Assembly: GCF_947488025.1 (NCBI RefSeq)
Contig: NZ_CANKYS010000005.1
Location: forward strand, 124,001 to 188,000
Origin: an uncultured Nocardioides sp.
GTDB lineage: Bacteria > Actinomycetota > Actinomycetes > Propionibacteriales > Nocardioidaceae
Direction of reading: 5' to 3'
Length of the DNA stretch: 64,000 nt
The notes beneath the pieces were generated by a model, which saw nothing but the letters and a program-made list of their open reading frames with translations, did not search any database and was not told where the DNA came from. The translations under genes and the position numbers were made by a program. Positions 9,169-18,601 of the stretch are shown here, in pieces; the stretch's first letter is position 1; the number at the start of each line of letters is the position of its first letter.

Positions 9169-9657
9169 TTGACTGCAGACCTGGTCTCCCCCCACCCGCT
9201 CGCGCGGGGCGTCTCCCGGCCCGGGCGCGTCCCACGCCGGGGACGCGAGAAGCTCGTCGAGCAGTCGCCGGGACCCGGCTCGCCGGTCGCTCCCCTGTGG
9301 GCGTCGCTCGTCGACGTGCTCGGGGCCATCGACGGTCCGACGTCGGCGCTGCTCGCCACGGCGGACGGCGACGCGGTGGCCGTCCACGGCCTCACCCAGG
9401 ACGACATCGCCCGGGTCGCGCGCCAGAGCAGGGCGGCGTTCGCGGCGCGTGCCGCCGGCGGACCGGATCCGGAGCACGCGGTCGACACGGTCGAGCTCAC
9501 GGTGGGGATGTGCCACACCGTGATCGCGTCCGTGCCATCGGCAGGTGAGCGCCACCTGCTCACCGTCAGCGCGCAGGGTGTGAGCGTGCAGGTGCTCGAG
9601 GCCTGGACCCGCCGGCTCGCCGACGACATCCACCTGGCCCTGACGGGTCCCGCCTAG
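9169..9657 (+). CDS. Roadblock/LC7-like domain protein (tentative)
   Basis: A 162-residue protein with a disordered, Arg/Pro-rich first ~40 residues and then a compact alpha/beta domain: a helix (PLWASLVDVLGAI), ALLATADGDAVAVHGL, a long helix, VELTVGMCHTVIASV, and a final helix. That order and the LLATADG turn resemble bacterial roadblock/LC7 proteins, which often act with small GTPases. No GTPase gene of that type is adjacent. The TTG start is supported by GGAAGG about ten bases upstream. It is tail-to-tail with meaB, overlapping by four bases. The 159-base gap before it contains nothing else that I recognise. Confidence 0.5.
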   Translation: MTADLVSPHPLARGVSRPGRVPRRGREKLVEQSPGPGSPVAPLWASLVDVLGAIDGPTSALLATADGDAVAVHGLTQDDIARVARQSRAAFAARAAGGPDPEHAVDTVELTVGMCHTVIASVPSAGERHLLTVSAQGVSVQVLEAWTRRLADDIHLALTGPA

Positions 9658-10640
9658 CCCGGCGCCCGGCGCTCGTCGTCGAGCAGCTCGTCGGCAGCGG
9701 CGTAGGGGTCCACCTCGCCCGCGACCACCCGCCCGGCGAGCGCGTCGAGGTCGGCGCCGGAGCCGGCACGGCCCCACCGCTCGCGCAGCGCCGCCAGGGC
9801 GATCGCCTCGACCTCGCGGCGGGCCCGGAGCGTACGCCGGCGGGCGAGCTCGCCCGACTCGCGCAGCCAGGCCGCGTGCCGGTCGACCTCCGCCAGCAGG
9901 TCCTCGATGCCCGCTCCCGTGCTGGCCACCGTCTGGACGACGGGCGGACGCCACGCACCGTCTCGACGCTCCGCCATCGCGAGCATCGTCCGGAGCTCGC
10001 GCCGCGTGCGGTCGGCTCCCTCGCGGTCGGCCTTGTTGACGGCGTACACGTCCCCGATCTCGAGGATCCCCGCCTTGGCGGCCTGGATGCCGTCACCCAT
10101 CCCGGGTGCCAGGAGCACCAAGGTGGTGTCGGCCAGCCCCGCGACCTCGACCTCGCTCTGGCCGACGCCGACGGTCTCCACCACGACCACGTCGCACCCG
10201 GCGGCGTCGAGGACCCGCACCGCCTGGGGCGTCGACCACGCCAGGCCGCCGAGGTGGCCGCGCGCGCCCATCGAGCGGATGTAGACGTCACGGTCGAGGG
10301 CGTGGTCGCCCATGCGCACCCGGTCACCGAGCAGGGCACCGCCGGAGAAGGGCGAGGAGGGATCGATCGCCAGCACGCCGACGCGCTTGCCCGCGCGTCT
10401 CATCGCCGCGACGAGGGCGTTGGTCGAGGTGGACTTCCCGACGCCGGGGGCACCCGTGATGCCCAGCACGTGGGCGCGGCCGGCGTCGGGACCGAGAGCC
10501 GCCATCACCTCGCGCAGGAGCGGCGAGGCGTCCTCGACGAGGCTGATCAGCCGGGCGACGGCAGCCGGGTCACCCTGACGTGCCCGCGCGACGAGGTCGG
10601 GGACCGCGTGGGCTCCCCGCCTCGCGACGCCGGACGTCAC
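9654..10640 (-). CDS. meaB: Methylmalonyl-CoA mutase-associated GTPase MeaB
   Basis: A 328-residue G3E-type GTPase that loads or protects the adenosylcobalamin of B12-dependent acyl-CoA mutases. Visible motifs are the P-loop GAPGVGKST (~62-70), IDPSSPFSGGALLGDR, the ETVGVGQSE switch and the base-specificity motif NKAD. It begins seven bases after the stop of the thiolase gene on the same strand, so the two form an operon. MeaA, its likely client, is encoded 25 kb away at 35980-38010, and the epimerase gene at 12961. A methylmalonyl-CoA mutase is not in the window. Confidence 0.96.
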   Translation of the reverse strand: MTSGVARRGAHAVPDLVARARQGDPAAVARLISLVEDASPLLREVMAALGPDAGRAHVLGITGAPGVGKSTSTNALVAAMRRAGKRVGVLAIDPSSPFSGGALLGDRVRMGDHALDRDVYIRSMGARGHLGGLAWSTPQAVRVLDAAGCDVVVVETVGVGQSEVEVAGLADTTLVLLAPGMGDGIQAAKAGILEIGDVYAVNKADREGADRTRRELRTMLAMAERRDGAWRPPVVQTVASTGAGIEDLLAEVDRHAAWLRESGELARRRTLRARREVEAIALAALRERWGRAGSGADLDALAGRVVAGEVDPYAAADELLDDERRAPG

Positions 10641-10647
10641 CCGTTCC

Positions 10648-11853
10648 TCACGCAGACGGGACGCGGACGATCAGGGCGTCGCCCTGGCCGCCGCCACCGC
10701 AGAGCGCAGCCGCGCCGACACCGCCGCCGCGACGCTGCAGCTCGAGGGCGAGCGTGAGCACGACCCGGGTGCCGGACATGCCGACCGGGTGCCCGAGCGC
10801 GATGGCACCACCGTTGACGTTGACCTTGGCGTCCTCGATGCCCAGCTCGCGCGCCGACGCGATGCCGACGGCGGCGAACGCCTCGTTGAACTCGACCAGG
10901 TCGAGGTCGGTGGGCGAGATCCCCTCCTTCTCGCACGCCTTCGCGGTCGCGGCTGCAGGCTGGAGCTGCAGGGTCGAGTCGGGACCGGCCACCTGGCCGT
11001 GCGCGCCGATCTCGGCGAGCCACGTCAGGCCCAGCTCCTCGGCCTTGGCCTTGCTCATCACGACCACCGCGGCGGCGCCGTCGGAGATCTGCGAGGCCGA
11101 GCCGGCGGTGACGGTGCCGTCCTTGCTGAAGGCGGGGCGGAGCTTGCCGAGGGACTCCACGGTGGTGTCGCCGCGGACGCCCTCGTCCTCGCTCACCACG
11201 ACCGGGTCGCCCTTGCGCTGCGGGATCTCCACGGGGACCACCTCGTCGGCGAACACGCCGTTCTTCCAGGCGACCGCGGCCTTCTGGTGCGAGTACGCCG
11301 CGAAGGTGTCCTGCTCCTCGCGCGTCAGGTTGGCACCGGCCGCGTTGCACTCCTCGGTGAGCAGGCCCATCGCCTGCGAGGTGAACTGGTCGAAGAGCGC
11401 GTCGTACGCCATCGAGTCGACCAGCTTCACGTCTCCGAACTTCACGCCCTCGCGCGACTTCGGCAGGAAGTGCGGGGCCTGGGTCATCGACTCCATGCCG
11501 CCGGCCACGACGATCTCGCACTCCCCGGCCCGCACGAGCTGGTCGGCCAGCGCGATCGCGTTGAGGCCGGAGAGGCACACCTTGTTGATCGTGATGGAGG
11601 GCACCGACATCGGGATGCCACCCTTCACCGCGGCGGTCCGGGCCGGGTTCTGCCCGGCGCCGGCCTGGATGACCTGGCCCATGATCACGTAGTCGACCTG
11701 GTCGCCGGCGACGCCCGCCTTGTCGAGGGCGCCCTTGATGGCGACGCCACCCAGGTCGGCGGCCGTCTGGTCCTTGAGGCCGCCGAGCAGGCGGCCGATC
11801 GGGGTGCGAGCCCCCGAGACGATGACCGAGATTGAGTGGGCCGAGTCGGACAT
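10648..11853 (-). CDS. Acetyl-CoA C-acetyltransferase (thiolase)
   Basis: A 401-residue thiolase of normal length. The acylated Cys is in [11 protein letters not shown] (~90), the catalytic His in [10 protein letters not shown] and the second Cys in CGGGGQGDA at the C terminus. It condenses two acetyl-CoA to acetoacetyl-CoA or runs in reverse. The ATG at 11853 has a GGAGG ribosome site seven bases upstream; an in-frame start at 11922 lacks this. With 3-hydroxyacyl-CoA dehydrogenase and Ccr elsewhere in the window it could feed the ethylmalonyl-CoA route. It is the first gene of a thiolase-meaB operon. Confidence 0.95.
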   Translation of the reverse strand: MSDSAHSISVIVSGARTPIGRLLGGLKDQTAADLGGVAIKGALDKAGVAGDQVDYVIMGQVIQAGAGQNPARTAAVKGGIPMSVPSITINKVCLSGLNAIALADQLVRAGECEIVVAGGMESMTQAPHFLPKSREGVKFGDVKLVDSMAYDALFDQFTSQAMGLLTEECNAAGANLTREEQDTFAAYSHQKAAVAWKNGVFADEVVPVEIPQRKGDPVVVSEDEGVRGDTTVESLGKLRPAFSKDGTVTAGSASQISDGAAAVVVMSKAKAEELGLTWLAEIGAHGQVAGPDSTLQLQPAAATAKACEKEGISPTDLDLVEFNEAFAAVGIASARELGIEDAKVNVNGGAIALGHPVGMSGTRVVLTLALELQRRGGGVGAAALCGGGGQGDALIVRVPSA

Positions 11854-12114
11854 GACGGTGCCTCCAGCGATCGGTTCGAGATTCGGGGGTCGTGCTCCTT
11901 CGGACACTACCCACCGCGCCACCCCCGCCGGGAGGGTGTCCCCTCCGGCCCGGGTGAGGCGCTCGTCACAGGGAGGGGCCCCTCGGACCGTGAGTCACCA
12001 AAATGTGGGAGCCCCTCCCGCCGCACACCCCTACGGGTGGCTGACCGTGATGGGCTGGTCTCAGTCGCGGTCCTCGGGGAATCGCCTTCACCCCCCACCA
12101 CCGAGGAGTGCCCG
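11854..12114. other. Intergenic region with GC-rich inverted repeats
   Basis: This 261-base gap separates the divergent thiolase and LamG-protein genes. It contains a perfect 12-bp palindrome GAGGGGCCCCTC (11973-11984), a short GTGA-G-TCAC repeat just after it (about 11990), and a CACCC/GGGTG hairpin near 12024-12037. I could not match it to a known riboswitch; it may hold an operator or a structured 5' leader for the secreted protein gene. Confidence 0.35.
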
Positions 12115-12873
12115 ATGATCCGGTTCCGCCGTACCTCCACCTCCGTCGCGGCCGTGGCCACGGCCGCCGCACTCGCCGTGACGCTGGCCGCCCCGCCCGC
12201 CGGCGCGCGTACCGACGACCTGGCCGGTCTGTGGCTGCTCAACGAGGGGTCCGGACAGGTGGCGAACGACCTCTCCTTCAGCGGCAACCGCGGCCAGCTC
12301 GGCTCGACGTCGAGCGCGGACGCGCAGGACCCGGAGTGGATCTCCCTGCCCCGCCTGTTCCTCCTCAAGCGGGCCGCACTCCGCTTCTCCGGATCCCAGA
12401 CCGTCCGGATGCCCGACGCCCCGTCGCTCGAGCCGGACGGCGTCACCGTCCTGGCGCGGGTGCGCAGCACCGGTCCCGGCGCGTTCCGCTACGTGATGTC
12501 CAAGGGCGCCCTCCAGTGCGACCGAGCGTCCTACGGCCTCTACACCGGCGAGGACGGCGGACTCCAGTTCTACGTCTCCGACGGGACGCAGGCCCACCTG
12601 TCGGCCGACGCCGGGTCCGCGCTGTGGGACGGCGCGTGGCACACCGTCCGGGGCGCGTTCGACGGCCAGGAGCTGCGGTTGTACGTCGACGGCGCCCAGG
12701 TCGGCGCGCCGGTGGCTGCCCCGGTGAGCATCTCCTACGGCATGCCCGACGGTGACGACTTCTTCCTCGGCGACTACGCCGGCCCGTGCGCCAGCCCGCT
12801 CGGCTTCATCGGTGACATCGACGCCGCAGCCGTCATCGGCCACTACGACGACGACGCCGGCCTGGCCCAGTAG
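12115..12873 (+). CDS. Secreted LamG-like jelly-roll (concanavalin-like) protein
   Basis: A 252-residue protein. Residues 1-31 form a Sec signal peptide: RFRR, then a hydrophobic Ala/Val/Leu stretch, then a PAGA cleavage site. The rest is one LamG/concanavalin-like sandwich domain, shown by GLWLLNEGSGQVANDLS, ALRFSGSQTVRMPDAPSL and WHTVRGAFDGQELRLYVDG. Two cysteines in the mature part (near the middle and the C-terminal GPCASP) may pair. Such domains usually bind carbohydrate or protein outside the cell; the ligand is unknown. The ATG has GAGGAG seven bases upstream; the longer in-frame ORF is not supported. Confidence 0.8.
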   Translation: MIRFRRTSTSVAAVATAAALAVTLAAPPAGARTDDLAGLWLLNEGSGQVANDLSFSGNRGQLGSTSSADAQDPEWISLPRLFLLKRAALRFSGSQTVRMPDAPSLEPDGVTVLARVRSTGPGAFRYVMSKGALQCDRASYGLYTGEDGGLQFYVSDGTQAHLSADAGSALWDGAWHTVRGAFDGQELRLYVDGAQVGAPVAAPVSISYGMPDGDDFFLGDYAGPCASPLGFIGDIDAAAVIGHYDDDAGLAQ

Positions 12874-12960
12874 GCCTGCAGCGACGCCGGCCCGGGGCCT
12901 CGGGAGTGGCGACCGTCACACACCCTCGCCCCGGCGCCCGGCGTCGTACAGCATGACCCC

Positions 12961-13410
12961 ATGACCCCCGAGCTGAGCGACGTCCGGCACCTCTTCACCG
13001 CCATCGACCACGTGGGCATCGCCGTGCCCGACCTCGACGCGGCGACGGCCTTCTACCGCGAGGCCTACGGCATGGAGGTCCTCCACGAGGAGGTCAACGA
13101 GGAGCAAGGGGTCCGTGAGGCCATGGTCGGGGTGGGTGACTCCGGCTCGTGCATCCAGCTCCTGGCGCCGCTCACCCCCGAGTCGACCATCGCCAAGTTC
13201 CTCGAGCGCAACGGCCAGGGGATCCAGCAGCTCGCCTTCCGCGTCGACGACGTCGAGCACGTGGCCGAGGTGCTGCGCGGGCGCGGCCTGCGCCTGCTCT
13301 ACGACGCGCCAAGGCGCGGCACGTCCGACAGCCGCGTCAACTTCATCCACCCCAAGGACGCCGGCGGCGTGCTGGTCGAGCTCGTCGAGCCCGCCCGCCA
13401 CGCACACTGA
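12961..13410 (+). CDS. mce: Methylmalonyl-CoA epimerase
   Basis: A 149-residue VOC-fold enzyme that interconverts (2R)- and (2S)-methylmalonyl-CoA; the same family also acts on ethylmalonyl-CoA. Family signatures are IDHVGIAVPDLDAATAFY, a metal ligand His in DHVG, QLLAPL, the GIQQLAFRVDD segment with its His/Gln region, and VLVELVEP at the end. The ATG at 12961 gives the expected N terminus and CAGCAT lies six bases before it. It ends 18 bases from the convergent DUF1445 gene. Confidence 0.93.
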   Translation: MTPELSDVRHLFTAIDHVGIAVPDLDAATAFYREAYGMEVLHEEVNEEQGVREAMVGVGDSGSCIQLLAPLTPESTIAKFLERNGQGIQQLAFRVDDVEHVAEVLRGRGLRLLYDAPRRGTSDSRVNFIHPKDAGGVLVELVEPARHAH

Positions 13411-13428
13411 TTCCGATCGCCCCAGGGC

Positions 13429-14226
13429 TCACGGCACCAGGTAGTCGCTGTCGCGCGCGTCGGTGACGAGCATGTGGCCGGGGGCGTGGGCGATCGCGAG
13501 CGGGGGTCGCGACTCCATGACCGCGGCCTGCGGGGTCACGCCGCAGGCCCAGAACACCGGCACCTCGCCGGGACGTACGTCGACCGGGTCGCCGAAGTCG
13601 GGCACGCCCAGGTCACCGATCCCCAGCGCCGCGGGGTCCCCCACGTGGACCGGCGCCCCGTGGACCGCGGGGTAGCGCGAGGTGATGCGGACGGCGTCGG
13701 CGACCTGCGCGGCCGGGACCGGGCGCATCGAGACCACCAGCGGCCCGGAGATCGCCCCGGCAGCGCGGCACCGGCGGTCGGTGACGTACATCGGGACGTT
13801 GACCCCCTGCTCCACGTGCCGGACCGGCACGGCGCCCTCGGCCAGCGCGGACTCGAAGGTGAAGCTGCAGCCGATGAGGAACGACACCAGGTCGTCGCGC
13901 CACCACGCCGACACGTCGGCGGTCTCCTCGGCGAGCTCGCCGTCGACGTACACGCGGTAGGCGGGCAGGTCGGTGCGGACGTCGCCGTCGAGCAACGGGC
14001 CCGCGACCTGGCCCGCCTCGAGGACGTCCAGCACCGGGCACGGCTTGGGGTTGCGCTGGGCGAAGACCAGGAAGTCGAGCGCGAGGTCGCGCGGCAGCAC
14101 CATCAGGTTGGCCTGGGTCCAGCCCTTGCTCCAGCCGGCGGTGGGCGTCACCAGGCCGTCGCGGAAGAGTCGGCGTGCCGCGCCCGGGGCGAGCGCGGCA
14201 CGGTCGTCGGTCGGTCGAGCAGTCAT
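13429..14226 (-). CDS. DUF1445 (YcsI/D-glutamate cyclase-like) hydro-lyase family protein
   Basis: A 265-residue protein matching the DUF1445 family (YcsI of Bacillus subtilis; some members are described as D-glutamate cyclase). Recognisable segments are [15 protein letters not shown], an [11 protein letters not shown] segment, [23 protein letters not shown] and FWACGVTPQ near the end. D-glutamate cyclase forms 5-oxo-D-proline, which fits an operon for 5-oxoproline use. The ATG overlaps the pxpC stop by four bases (14223-14226), making it the last gene of the operon. Confidence 0.85.
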   Translation of the reverse strand: MTARPTDDRAALAPGAARRLFRDGLVTPTAGWSKGWTQANLMVLPRDLALDFLVFAQRNPKPCPVLDVLEAGQVAGPLLDGDVRTDLPAYRVYVDGELAEETADVSAWWRDDLVSFLIGCSFTFESALAEGAVPVRHVEQGVNVPMYVTDRRCRAAGAISGPLVVSMRPVPAAQVADAVRITSRYPAVHGAPVHVGDPAALGIGDLGVPDFGDPVDVRPGEVPVFWACGVTPQAAVMESRPPLAIAHAPGHMLVTDARDSDYLVP

Positions 14227-15086
14227 GGGGCCTCCACCCATCGGAAGCGCACCGGGTCCCCGGGGCGCAGCTGTGCGGCACGGTCGACGTCGGCGTCGAC
14301 GACGACCGCCACCACCGGATAGCCGCCGGTGACCGGGTGGTCGGCGAGGAAGAGCACCGGCTCGCCGCTCGGCGGCACCTGGACGGCGCCGCGCCAGGCG
14401 CCCTCGCTCGGCAGCTCCTGGTCGCGGGCCGGACGCAGGGCGTGCCCGCCGAGCCGCATGCCGACCCGGTTGCTGCGCTCGGTCACCGACCACGGGGTGG
14501 CCACCAGCGCGTCGACGTCGTCGACCCAGCCGTCGCGGGGGCCGCGCACGGCGCGCAGCACCACCTCCCCGGCGAGGTCGGGAGCGGTGACTGAGTCGAC
14601 GTGCGGGAAGCGGTCGGCGGGCACGCCGACCGGCAGCACGTCGCCGACCTCGAGCGGCGGCGGGCCGAGACCGGAGAGGACGTCGCTGGAGCGCGAGCCG
14701 AGCACCTCGCCGGGAGCGACCCCGCCGCGGACGCCGAGGTAGGACCGCAGGCCCGCACCCGGTCGGCCCAGCACGATGCGGGCGCCCGGCTCGGCGAAGA
14801 ACACCGCGTGCGAGCCGACGTCGCGCCCGTCCACCTGCACCGCGCACGCGGCGCCGGTGACGCAGCACCACACCCCCTCGTCGAGCACCGCCACCTCCAG
14901 GCCGCCGAACGTCGCCTCGACGGCAGCGGCGTGCTCGGGGTTGGCGAGCGCACGGTTGGCCTGGCGCAGTGCACCCCGGTCGGCCGCGCCCGAGCGACCG
15001 ACGCCGACGCCGGACAGCCCGCTGCGCCCGAGGTCCTGCACCAGCGCCAGCGGCCCGGTCGCGTGCACGCGCATGGCCCGGGTCAT
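14223..15086 (-). CDS. pxpC: 5-oxoprolinase subunit C / KipA-type biotin-dependent carboxyltransferase-fold protein
   Basis: A 287-residue protein of the KipA/PxpC family (also the C-terminal part of urea amidolyase-type carboxyltransferases). [22 protein letters not shown] and [17 protein letters not shown] near the start, and [12 protein letters not shown] near the end, are family hallmarks. With PxpA and PxpB it forms the prokaryotic ATP-dependent 5-oxoprolinase that opens 5-oxoproline to glutamate. The ATG at 15086 overlaps the pxpB stop by four bases; ATG at 15074 is an alternative. Confidence 0.9.
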   Translation of the reverse strand: MTRAMRVHATGPLALVQDLGRSGLSGVGVGRSGAADRGALRQANRALANPEHAAAVEATFGGLEVAVLDEGVWCCVTGAACAVQVDGRDVGSHAVFFAEPGARIVLGRPGAGLRSYLGVRGGVAPGEVLGSRSSDVLSGLGPPPLEVGDVLPVGVPADRFPHVDSVTAPDLAGEVVLRAVRGPRDGWVDDVDALVATPWSVTERSNRVGMRLGGHALRPARDQELPSEGAWRGAVQVPPSGEPVLFLADHPVTGGYPVVAVVVDADVDRAAQLRPGDPVRFRWVEAP

Positions 15087-15712
15087 CGCGGCACCTGCAC
15101 GAAACGCACGCGCACGCCCGGGGCGAGCAGGGCCGGCGGGTCCCGCTCGATGTCCCACAAGGTGGCGTCGGTCCGCCCGAGGAGCTGCCACCCGCCGGGC
15201 GAGGCGCGCGGGTAGATCCCGGAGTACTCCCCCGCCAGCCCGACCGCACCGGCCGGCACCCGCGTCCTGGACTCCGCACGGCGGGGCACGTGCAGGCGGT
15301 CGTCCTCGCCGATCAGGTAGCCGAAGCCGGGCGCGAAGCCGCCGAAGGCCACCTGCCACGTCTGACCGGTGTGGGCGGCGACGACCTCCTCGACCGAGAG
15401 GCCGGTCAGCTCCGCGACGTCGGCGAGGTCGTCGCCGTCGTAGACGACCGGCACCTCGACCAGGGGGGTGTCGTCCGCGTCGACACTGCCGGCAGCCGGG
15501 CAGACGCCCGCGAGGACCTGGCGCAGGTCGGAGACCGCAGCGCCCTCGCCCGCGACGGCGAGGACCGTGCGCGCGGCAGGGACGATCTCGCCGACCGCGT
15601 CCGCGCCGAGGGCGCGCAGGGCGGCGGCGTAGGCCACGGCCTCGCCCGTCGAGCCCAGCTCGACCAGCAGCGCGCGGTCACCGTAGGGCAGCAGCCGCAC
15701 CCCGCCCGTCAT
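15083..15712 (-). CDS. pxpB: 5-oxoprolinase subunit B (KipI family)
   Basis: A 209-residue KipI/PxpB protein. [14 protein letters not shown] opens the N-terminal domain; [20 protein letters not shown] and [13 protein letters not shown], then [20 protein letters not shown] and [11 protein letters not shown], are conserved. In B. subtilis the homologue KipI also inhibits the sporulation kinase KinA, but the general role is as 5-oxoprolinase subunit with PxpC. It overlaps pxpA by four bases and pxpC by four bases, so translation is coupled throughout. Confidence 0.93.
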   Translation of the reverse strand: MTGGVRLLPYGDRALLVELGSTGEAVAYAAALRALGADAVGEIVPAARTVLAVAGEGAAVSDLRQVLAGVCPAAGSVDADDTPLVEVPVVYDGDDLADVAELTGLSVEEVVAAHTGQTWQVAFGGFAPGFGYLIGEDDRLHVPRRAESRTRVPAGAVGLAGEYSGIYPRASPGGWQLLGRTDATLWDIERDPPALLAPGVRVRFVQVPR

Positions 15713-16473
15713 GCGAAGGCCCCCAGTGCGACACCCTCCGCGGCGAGCCCGTCGCGGACGGCCTCGGCCATCGCGACGGCGCCGGGGCTGTCACCGTGGA
15801 CGCACACCGAGTCGGCCTCCACCCGCACGCTCGAGCCGTCGATCGCGACCAGCGTGCCGTCGGTGACCAGGCGCACGACCCGCTCGGCGACCGCCACGGC
15901 GTCGGTGAGCACCGACCCCGGCTCCGACCGCGCGACGAGGGTGCCCTCCGGGGTGTAGGCCCGGTCGGCGAACGCCTCGCGGACCGTGCGCAACCCGGCC
16001 TCCTCGGCCACGGCCAGCAGCCGCGACCCGGGCAGCCCGAGCACCGGCAGGGACGGGTCGTAGGCCCGCACGGCTGCCACGACCGCCCGCGCCTGCACGT
16101 CGTGGTGCACGGTCGCGTTGTAGAGCGCCCCGTGCGGCTTGACGTAGGCGACGCGGGTCCCGGCGACCCGGGCGAGCGCCTCGAGCGCACCGATCTGGTA
16201 GATCACCTCGTCAGCCAGCTCGACGGGGTGGTAGTCGACGAACCGGCGACCGAAGCCGGCCAGGTCGCGGTATCCCACCTGCGCCCCGACGACCACGCCG
16301 TGACGCGCCGCCGTCTCGCAGCACTGCCGCAGCGTCGAGGCGTCACCGGCGTGGAAGCCGCAGGCCACGTTGGCACTCGTGACGACCTGGAGCACCTGCT
16401 CGTCGTCACCGAGCTCCCAGCGACCGAACGACTCGCCGACGTCGCTGTTGAGGTCGATCCGCGGGGCGCTCAC
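15709..16473 (-). CDS. pxpA: 5-oxoprolinase subunit A (LamB/YcsF family)
   Basis: A 254-residue LamB/YcsF protein. The family start [12 protein letters not shown], then [15 protein letters not shown] with probable metal-binding His, [16 protein letters not shown], and [10 protein letters not shown] are all present. It is the hydrolytic subunit of the PxpABC 5-oxoprolinase. Its ATG overlaps the stop of the NRAMP-type transporter gene by four bases. The gene order transporter-pxpA-pxpB-pxpC-DUF1445 parallels the ycsFGI-kipIA region of B. subtilis. Confidence 0.95.
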   Translation of the reverse strand: MSAPRIDLNSDVGESFGRWELGDDEQVLQVVTSANVACGFHAGDASTLRQCCETAARHGVVVGAQVGYRDLAGFGRRFVDYHPVELADEVIYQIGALEALARVAGTRVAYVKPHGALYNATVHHDVQARAVVAAVRAYDPSLPVLGLPGSRLLAVAEEAGLRTVREAFADRAYTPEGTLVARSEPGSVLTDAVAVAERVVRLVTDGTLVAIDGSSVRVEADSVCVHGDSPGAVAMAEAVRDGLAAEGVALGAFA

Positions 16474-17750
16474 AGGTCACCCAGCATCAGCAGCGCGTTG
16501 TAGCCGAGGTAGAGCGTCAGCAGCCAGGCGAGCGCGCCGACGACCAGCAGCCACGCCGGGTAGCGGTAGCCGTTGAGCAGGTCGCGACGGCGCCAGGCGA
16601 CCCACAGCAGCACCCCGAACCCGATCGGGAGGATCAGCCCGTTGAAGGTGCCGGCGAAGATCAGCAGCTGGGTGGGTGCCTGCTCGATGACCAGGTAGAC
16701 CACCGCGCAGAAGGCGATGAAGGCGACGGTTATCAGGTTGCGGGTGCGCTCGGCCGTCGCCGACGTGGTCACGAACGACACGGACGTGTACGCCGCACCG
16801 ATGACCGACGTGAGCGCCGCCGACCACAGGATCACCCCGAAGACGCGCAGGCCCGCCTCGCCCGCCGCGGCGCTGAAGGCGGAGCCCGCGGGCCCGCCGA
16901 CCGCGTCCTGCGAGAGCACCGCGCCGCCCGCGACGACGCCCAGGATCGCCAGGAAGAGCAGGATCCGCATCAAGCCGGTCACCAGGATGGACACGACCGA
17001 GCTGCGGGTGATGTCGCGGACGTGCTCGGGACCGGACAGCCCGGAGTCGAGCAACCGGTGGGCGCCGGCGTAGGTGATGTAGCCGCCGACGGTGCCGCCG
17101 ATGATGGTGGTGGTCGCCACGAAGTCGAACGTGTCCGGCGCGACGACACTGACCAGCGCCTCCCCGACCGGCGGTGACGTGGTGATGGCGATCACCAGGG
17201 TGGCCACGATCATCAGCAGGCCGAGGAGCACCACGATCCGGTCGAGCGCCACACCGGCACGTCGGCTCAGGAAGATCCCCACCGCGATGGCGGCCGACGC
17301 CGCACCGCCGACGCGGGGGTCCACGCCCAGCATGGCGTTGGCGCCGAGCCCGGCACCGGCGATGTTGCCGATGTTGAAGACCACGCCGCCGGCGAACACC
17401 AGCGCGGCGAGCAGGAAGCCGACCCCCGGCACGACCGCGTTGCCGAGCTGGTGGGCGCGCAGGCCGGAGACGCCGATCACGCGCCACACGTTCATCTGGA
17501 CGGCGATGTCGACGACGATCGAGATCGCGATCGCGCAGGCGAAGGCCGCGCCCAGGGTGATCGTGAAGTTGGCCGTCTGGGTGATGAAGCCCGGCCCGAT
17601 GGCGCTGGTCGCCATGAGGAAGACGGCGCCCATCACGGCCGTCCGGTTGAATCCGGACTCCCCCGCGGTCCCGGTCCCGGTCCCGGCGCTGGTGCCGGTG
17701 CTGGCCGCCGGTGATCCGGCGGGGGTCTCGCCTGGTGTGTTCTGGGTCAT
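16470..17750 (-). CDS. NRAMP-family transporter (YcsG-like)
   Basis: A 426-residue membrane protein with about 11 transmembrane helices after a Thr/Gly-rich cytoplasmic leader of ~33 residues. [14 protein letters not shown] in helix 1 and the later [14 protein letters not shown] segment place it in the NRAMP/MntH superfamily, in the YcsG-type branch found next to pxpA. Canonical metal transporters have a DPGN motif in helix 1; here the corresponding turn is IGPGF, so metal transport is doubtful. Uptake of 5-oxoproline or another organic acid is an inference from the operon. The ATG is six bases after TAGGGT. Confidence 0.85.
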   Translation of the reverse strand: MTQNTPGETPAGSPAASTGTSAGTGTGTAGESGFNRTAVMGAVFLMATSAIGPGFITQTANFTITLGAAFACAIAISIVVDIAVQMNVWRVIGVSGLRAHQLGNAVVPGVGFLLAALVFAGGVVFNIGNIAGAGLGANAMLGVDPRVGGAASAAIAVGIFLSRRAGVALDRIVVLLGLLMIVATLVIAITTSPPVGEALVSVVAPDTFDFVATTTIIGGTVGGYITYAGAHRLLDSGLSGPEHVRDITRSSVVSILVTGLMRILLFLAILGVVAGGAVLSQDAVGGPAGSAFSAAAGEAGLRVFGVILWSAALTSVIGAAYTSVSFVTTSATAERTRNLITVAFIAFCAVVYLVIEQAPTQLLIFAGTFNGLILPIGFGVLLWVAWRRRDLLNGYRYPAWLLVVGALAWLLTLYLGYNALLMLGDL

Positions 17751-17756
17751 ACCGGG

Positions 17757-17785
17757 ACCCTAAGGATTGTTCAACAATTCTTCAA
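17757..17785 (-). promoter_or_regulatory. Promoter and GntR-type operator of the pxp operon
   Basis: On the minus strand TTGAAG (17785-17780) and TAGGGT (17762-17757) are separated by 17 bases, and the -10 is six bases before the ATG at 17750, so the mRNA is probably leaderless. The spacer contains the perfect 13-bp palindrome ATTGTTGAACAAT (17766-17778), which includes the TTGT/ACAA arms typical of FadR-class GntR operators. A repressor bound there would block RNA polymerase. Confidence 0.65.
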
Positions 17786-17821
17786 TACCCCGAACCTGAC
17801 AACTCCCCTACGCTGTGACAC

Positions 17822-18562
17822 ATGGGCACCACCGACCCCGCGAGCCCCATGGGCCGCGGACACACCGACCTCGACGTGGTGCTCGACGAGGTCCTCGCGG
17901 CGCGCCGGGCGGAGCGCACGGTCATGAGCACCTCCGCGGACCGCGCCGCCCGGGTGGTGCGCGAGCAGGTGGTCGAAGGCCATCTCCGCTCGGGCACCCG
18001 CCTTCCCGAGGAGCGCCTCGCCGCCGCGCTCGGCGTCTCCCGCAACACCCTGCGCGAGGCACTGAGCCAGCTGGTCGCCGAGCGCATCCTCGTGCGCGAG
18101 CCGCACCGCGGCGTGGTCGTGGCCACCCCCGAGGTCGCCGACGTCGAGGACGTCTACCGCGTACGCCGCCTCGTCGAGCCGGCCGCGCTCGCCCACGGCA
18201 CCGGCCACACGCCTGCGCGGGTCGCCGCCGTGGCTGCCGCCGTGACCGAGGGCCGCGAGGCCGGCGCGCGCGGCGACTGGGACGCGGTCGCGTCGGCCAA
18301 CCAGCACTTCCACCGGGCCGTCGTGGCGCTGGCCGGCAGCCCCCGCCTCGACGCCCAGATGCACCTGCTGCTCGCCGAGATGCGCCTGTTCTTCCACCAG
18401 ATGGGCGAGCCCCGGCGCTTCCACCAGCCCTACCTCGAGGAGAACGCCACCATCGCCGACCTGCTCGGCGCGGGTGACCGCCAGGGCGCGGCGGACCGTC
18501 TCGACACCTACCTGACGGCTGCCCAGACGCAGCTCGTCGCGGCGTTCCGCGACCGCGCCTGA
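17822..18562 (+). CDS. GntR-family (FadR subclass) regulator of the pxp operon
   Basis: A 246-residue regulator. The winged HTH (~40-105) has IRSGTRLPEERLA-like and GVSRNTLREALSQL segments; the C-terminal FCD domain (~115-240) contains RRLVEPAALA, an NQHFHRAVVAL helix with its metal-binding His, and LEENATIADLL. It is divergent from the pxp operon across a 71-base gap that holds a matching palindrome. TACGCT lies seven bases before the ATG at 17822, suggesting a near-leaderless start. The HTH begins only at ~residue 36, so a start at the ATG of 17924 cannot be excluded. The effector is probably a pathway compound. Confidence 0.9.
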   Translation: MGTTDPASPMGRGHTDLDVVLDEVLAARRAERTVMSTSADRAARVVREQVVEGHLRSGTRLPEERLAAALGVSRNTLREALSQLVAERILVREPHRGVVVATPEVADVEDVYRVRRLVEPAALAHGTGHTPARVAAVAAAVTEGREAGARGDWDAVASANQHFHRAVVALAGSPRLDAQMHLLLAEMRLFFHQMGEPRRFHQPYLEENATIADLLGAGDRQGAADRLDTYLTAAQTQLVAAFRDRA

Positions 18563-18601
18563 GCACGCCTCGGGGCCCGGTCGCACCCCCTCGGAATGGA
18601 C

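Noticed and set aside
12115..12873. Possible c-di-AMP riboswitch before the secreted LamG protein
   Set aside because: The leader has hairpins and a GGGGAA element but I could not fit the conserved cores of the ydaO motif.
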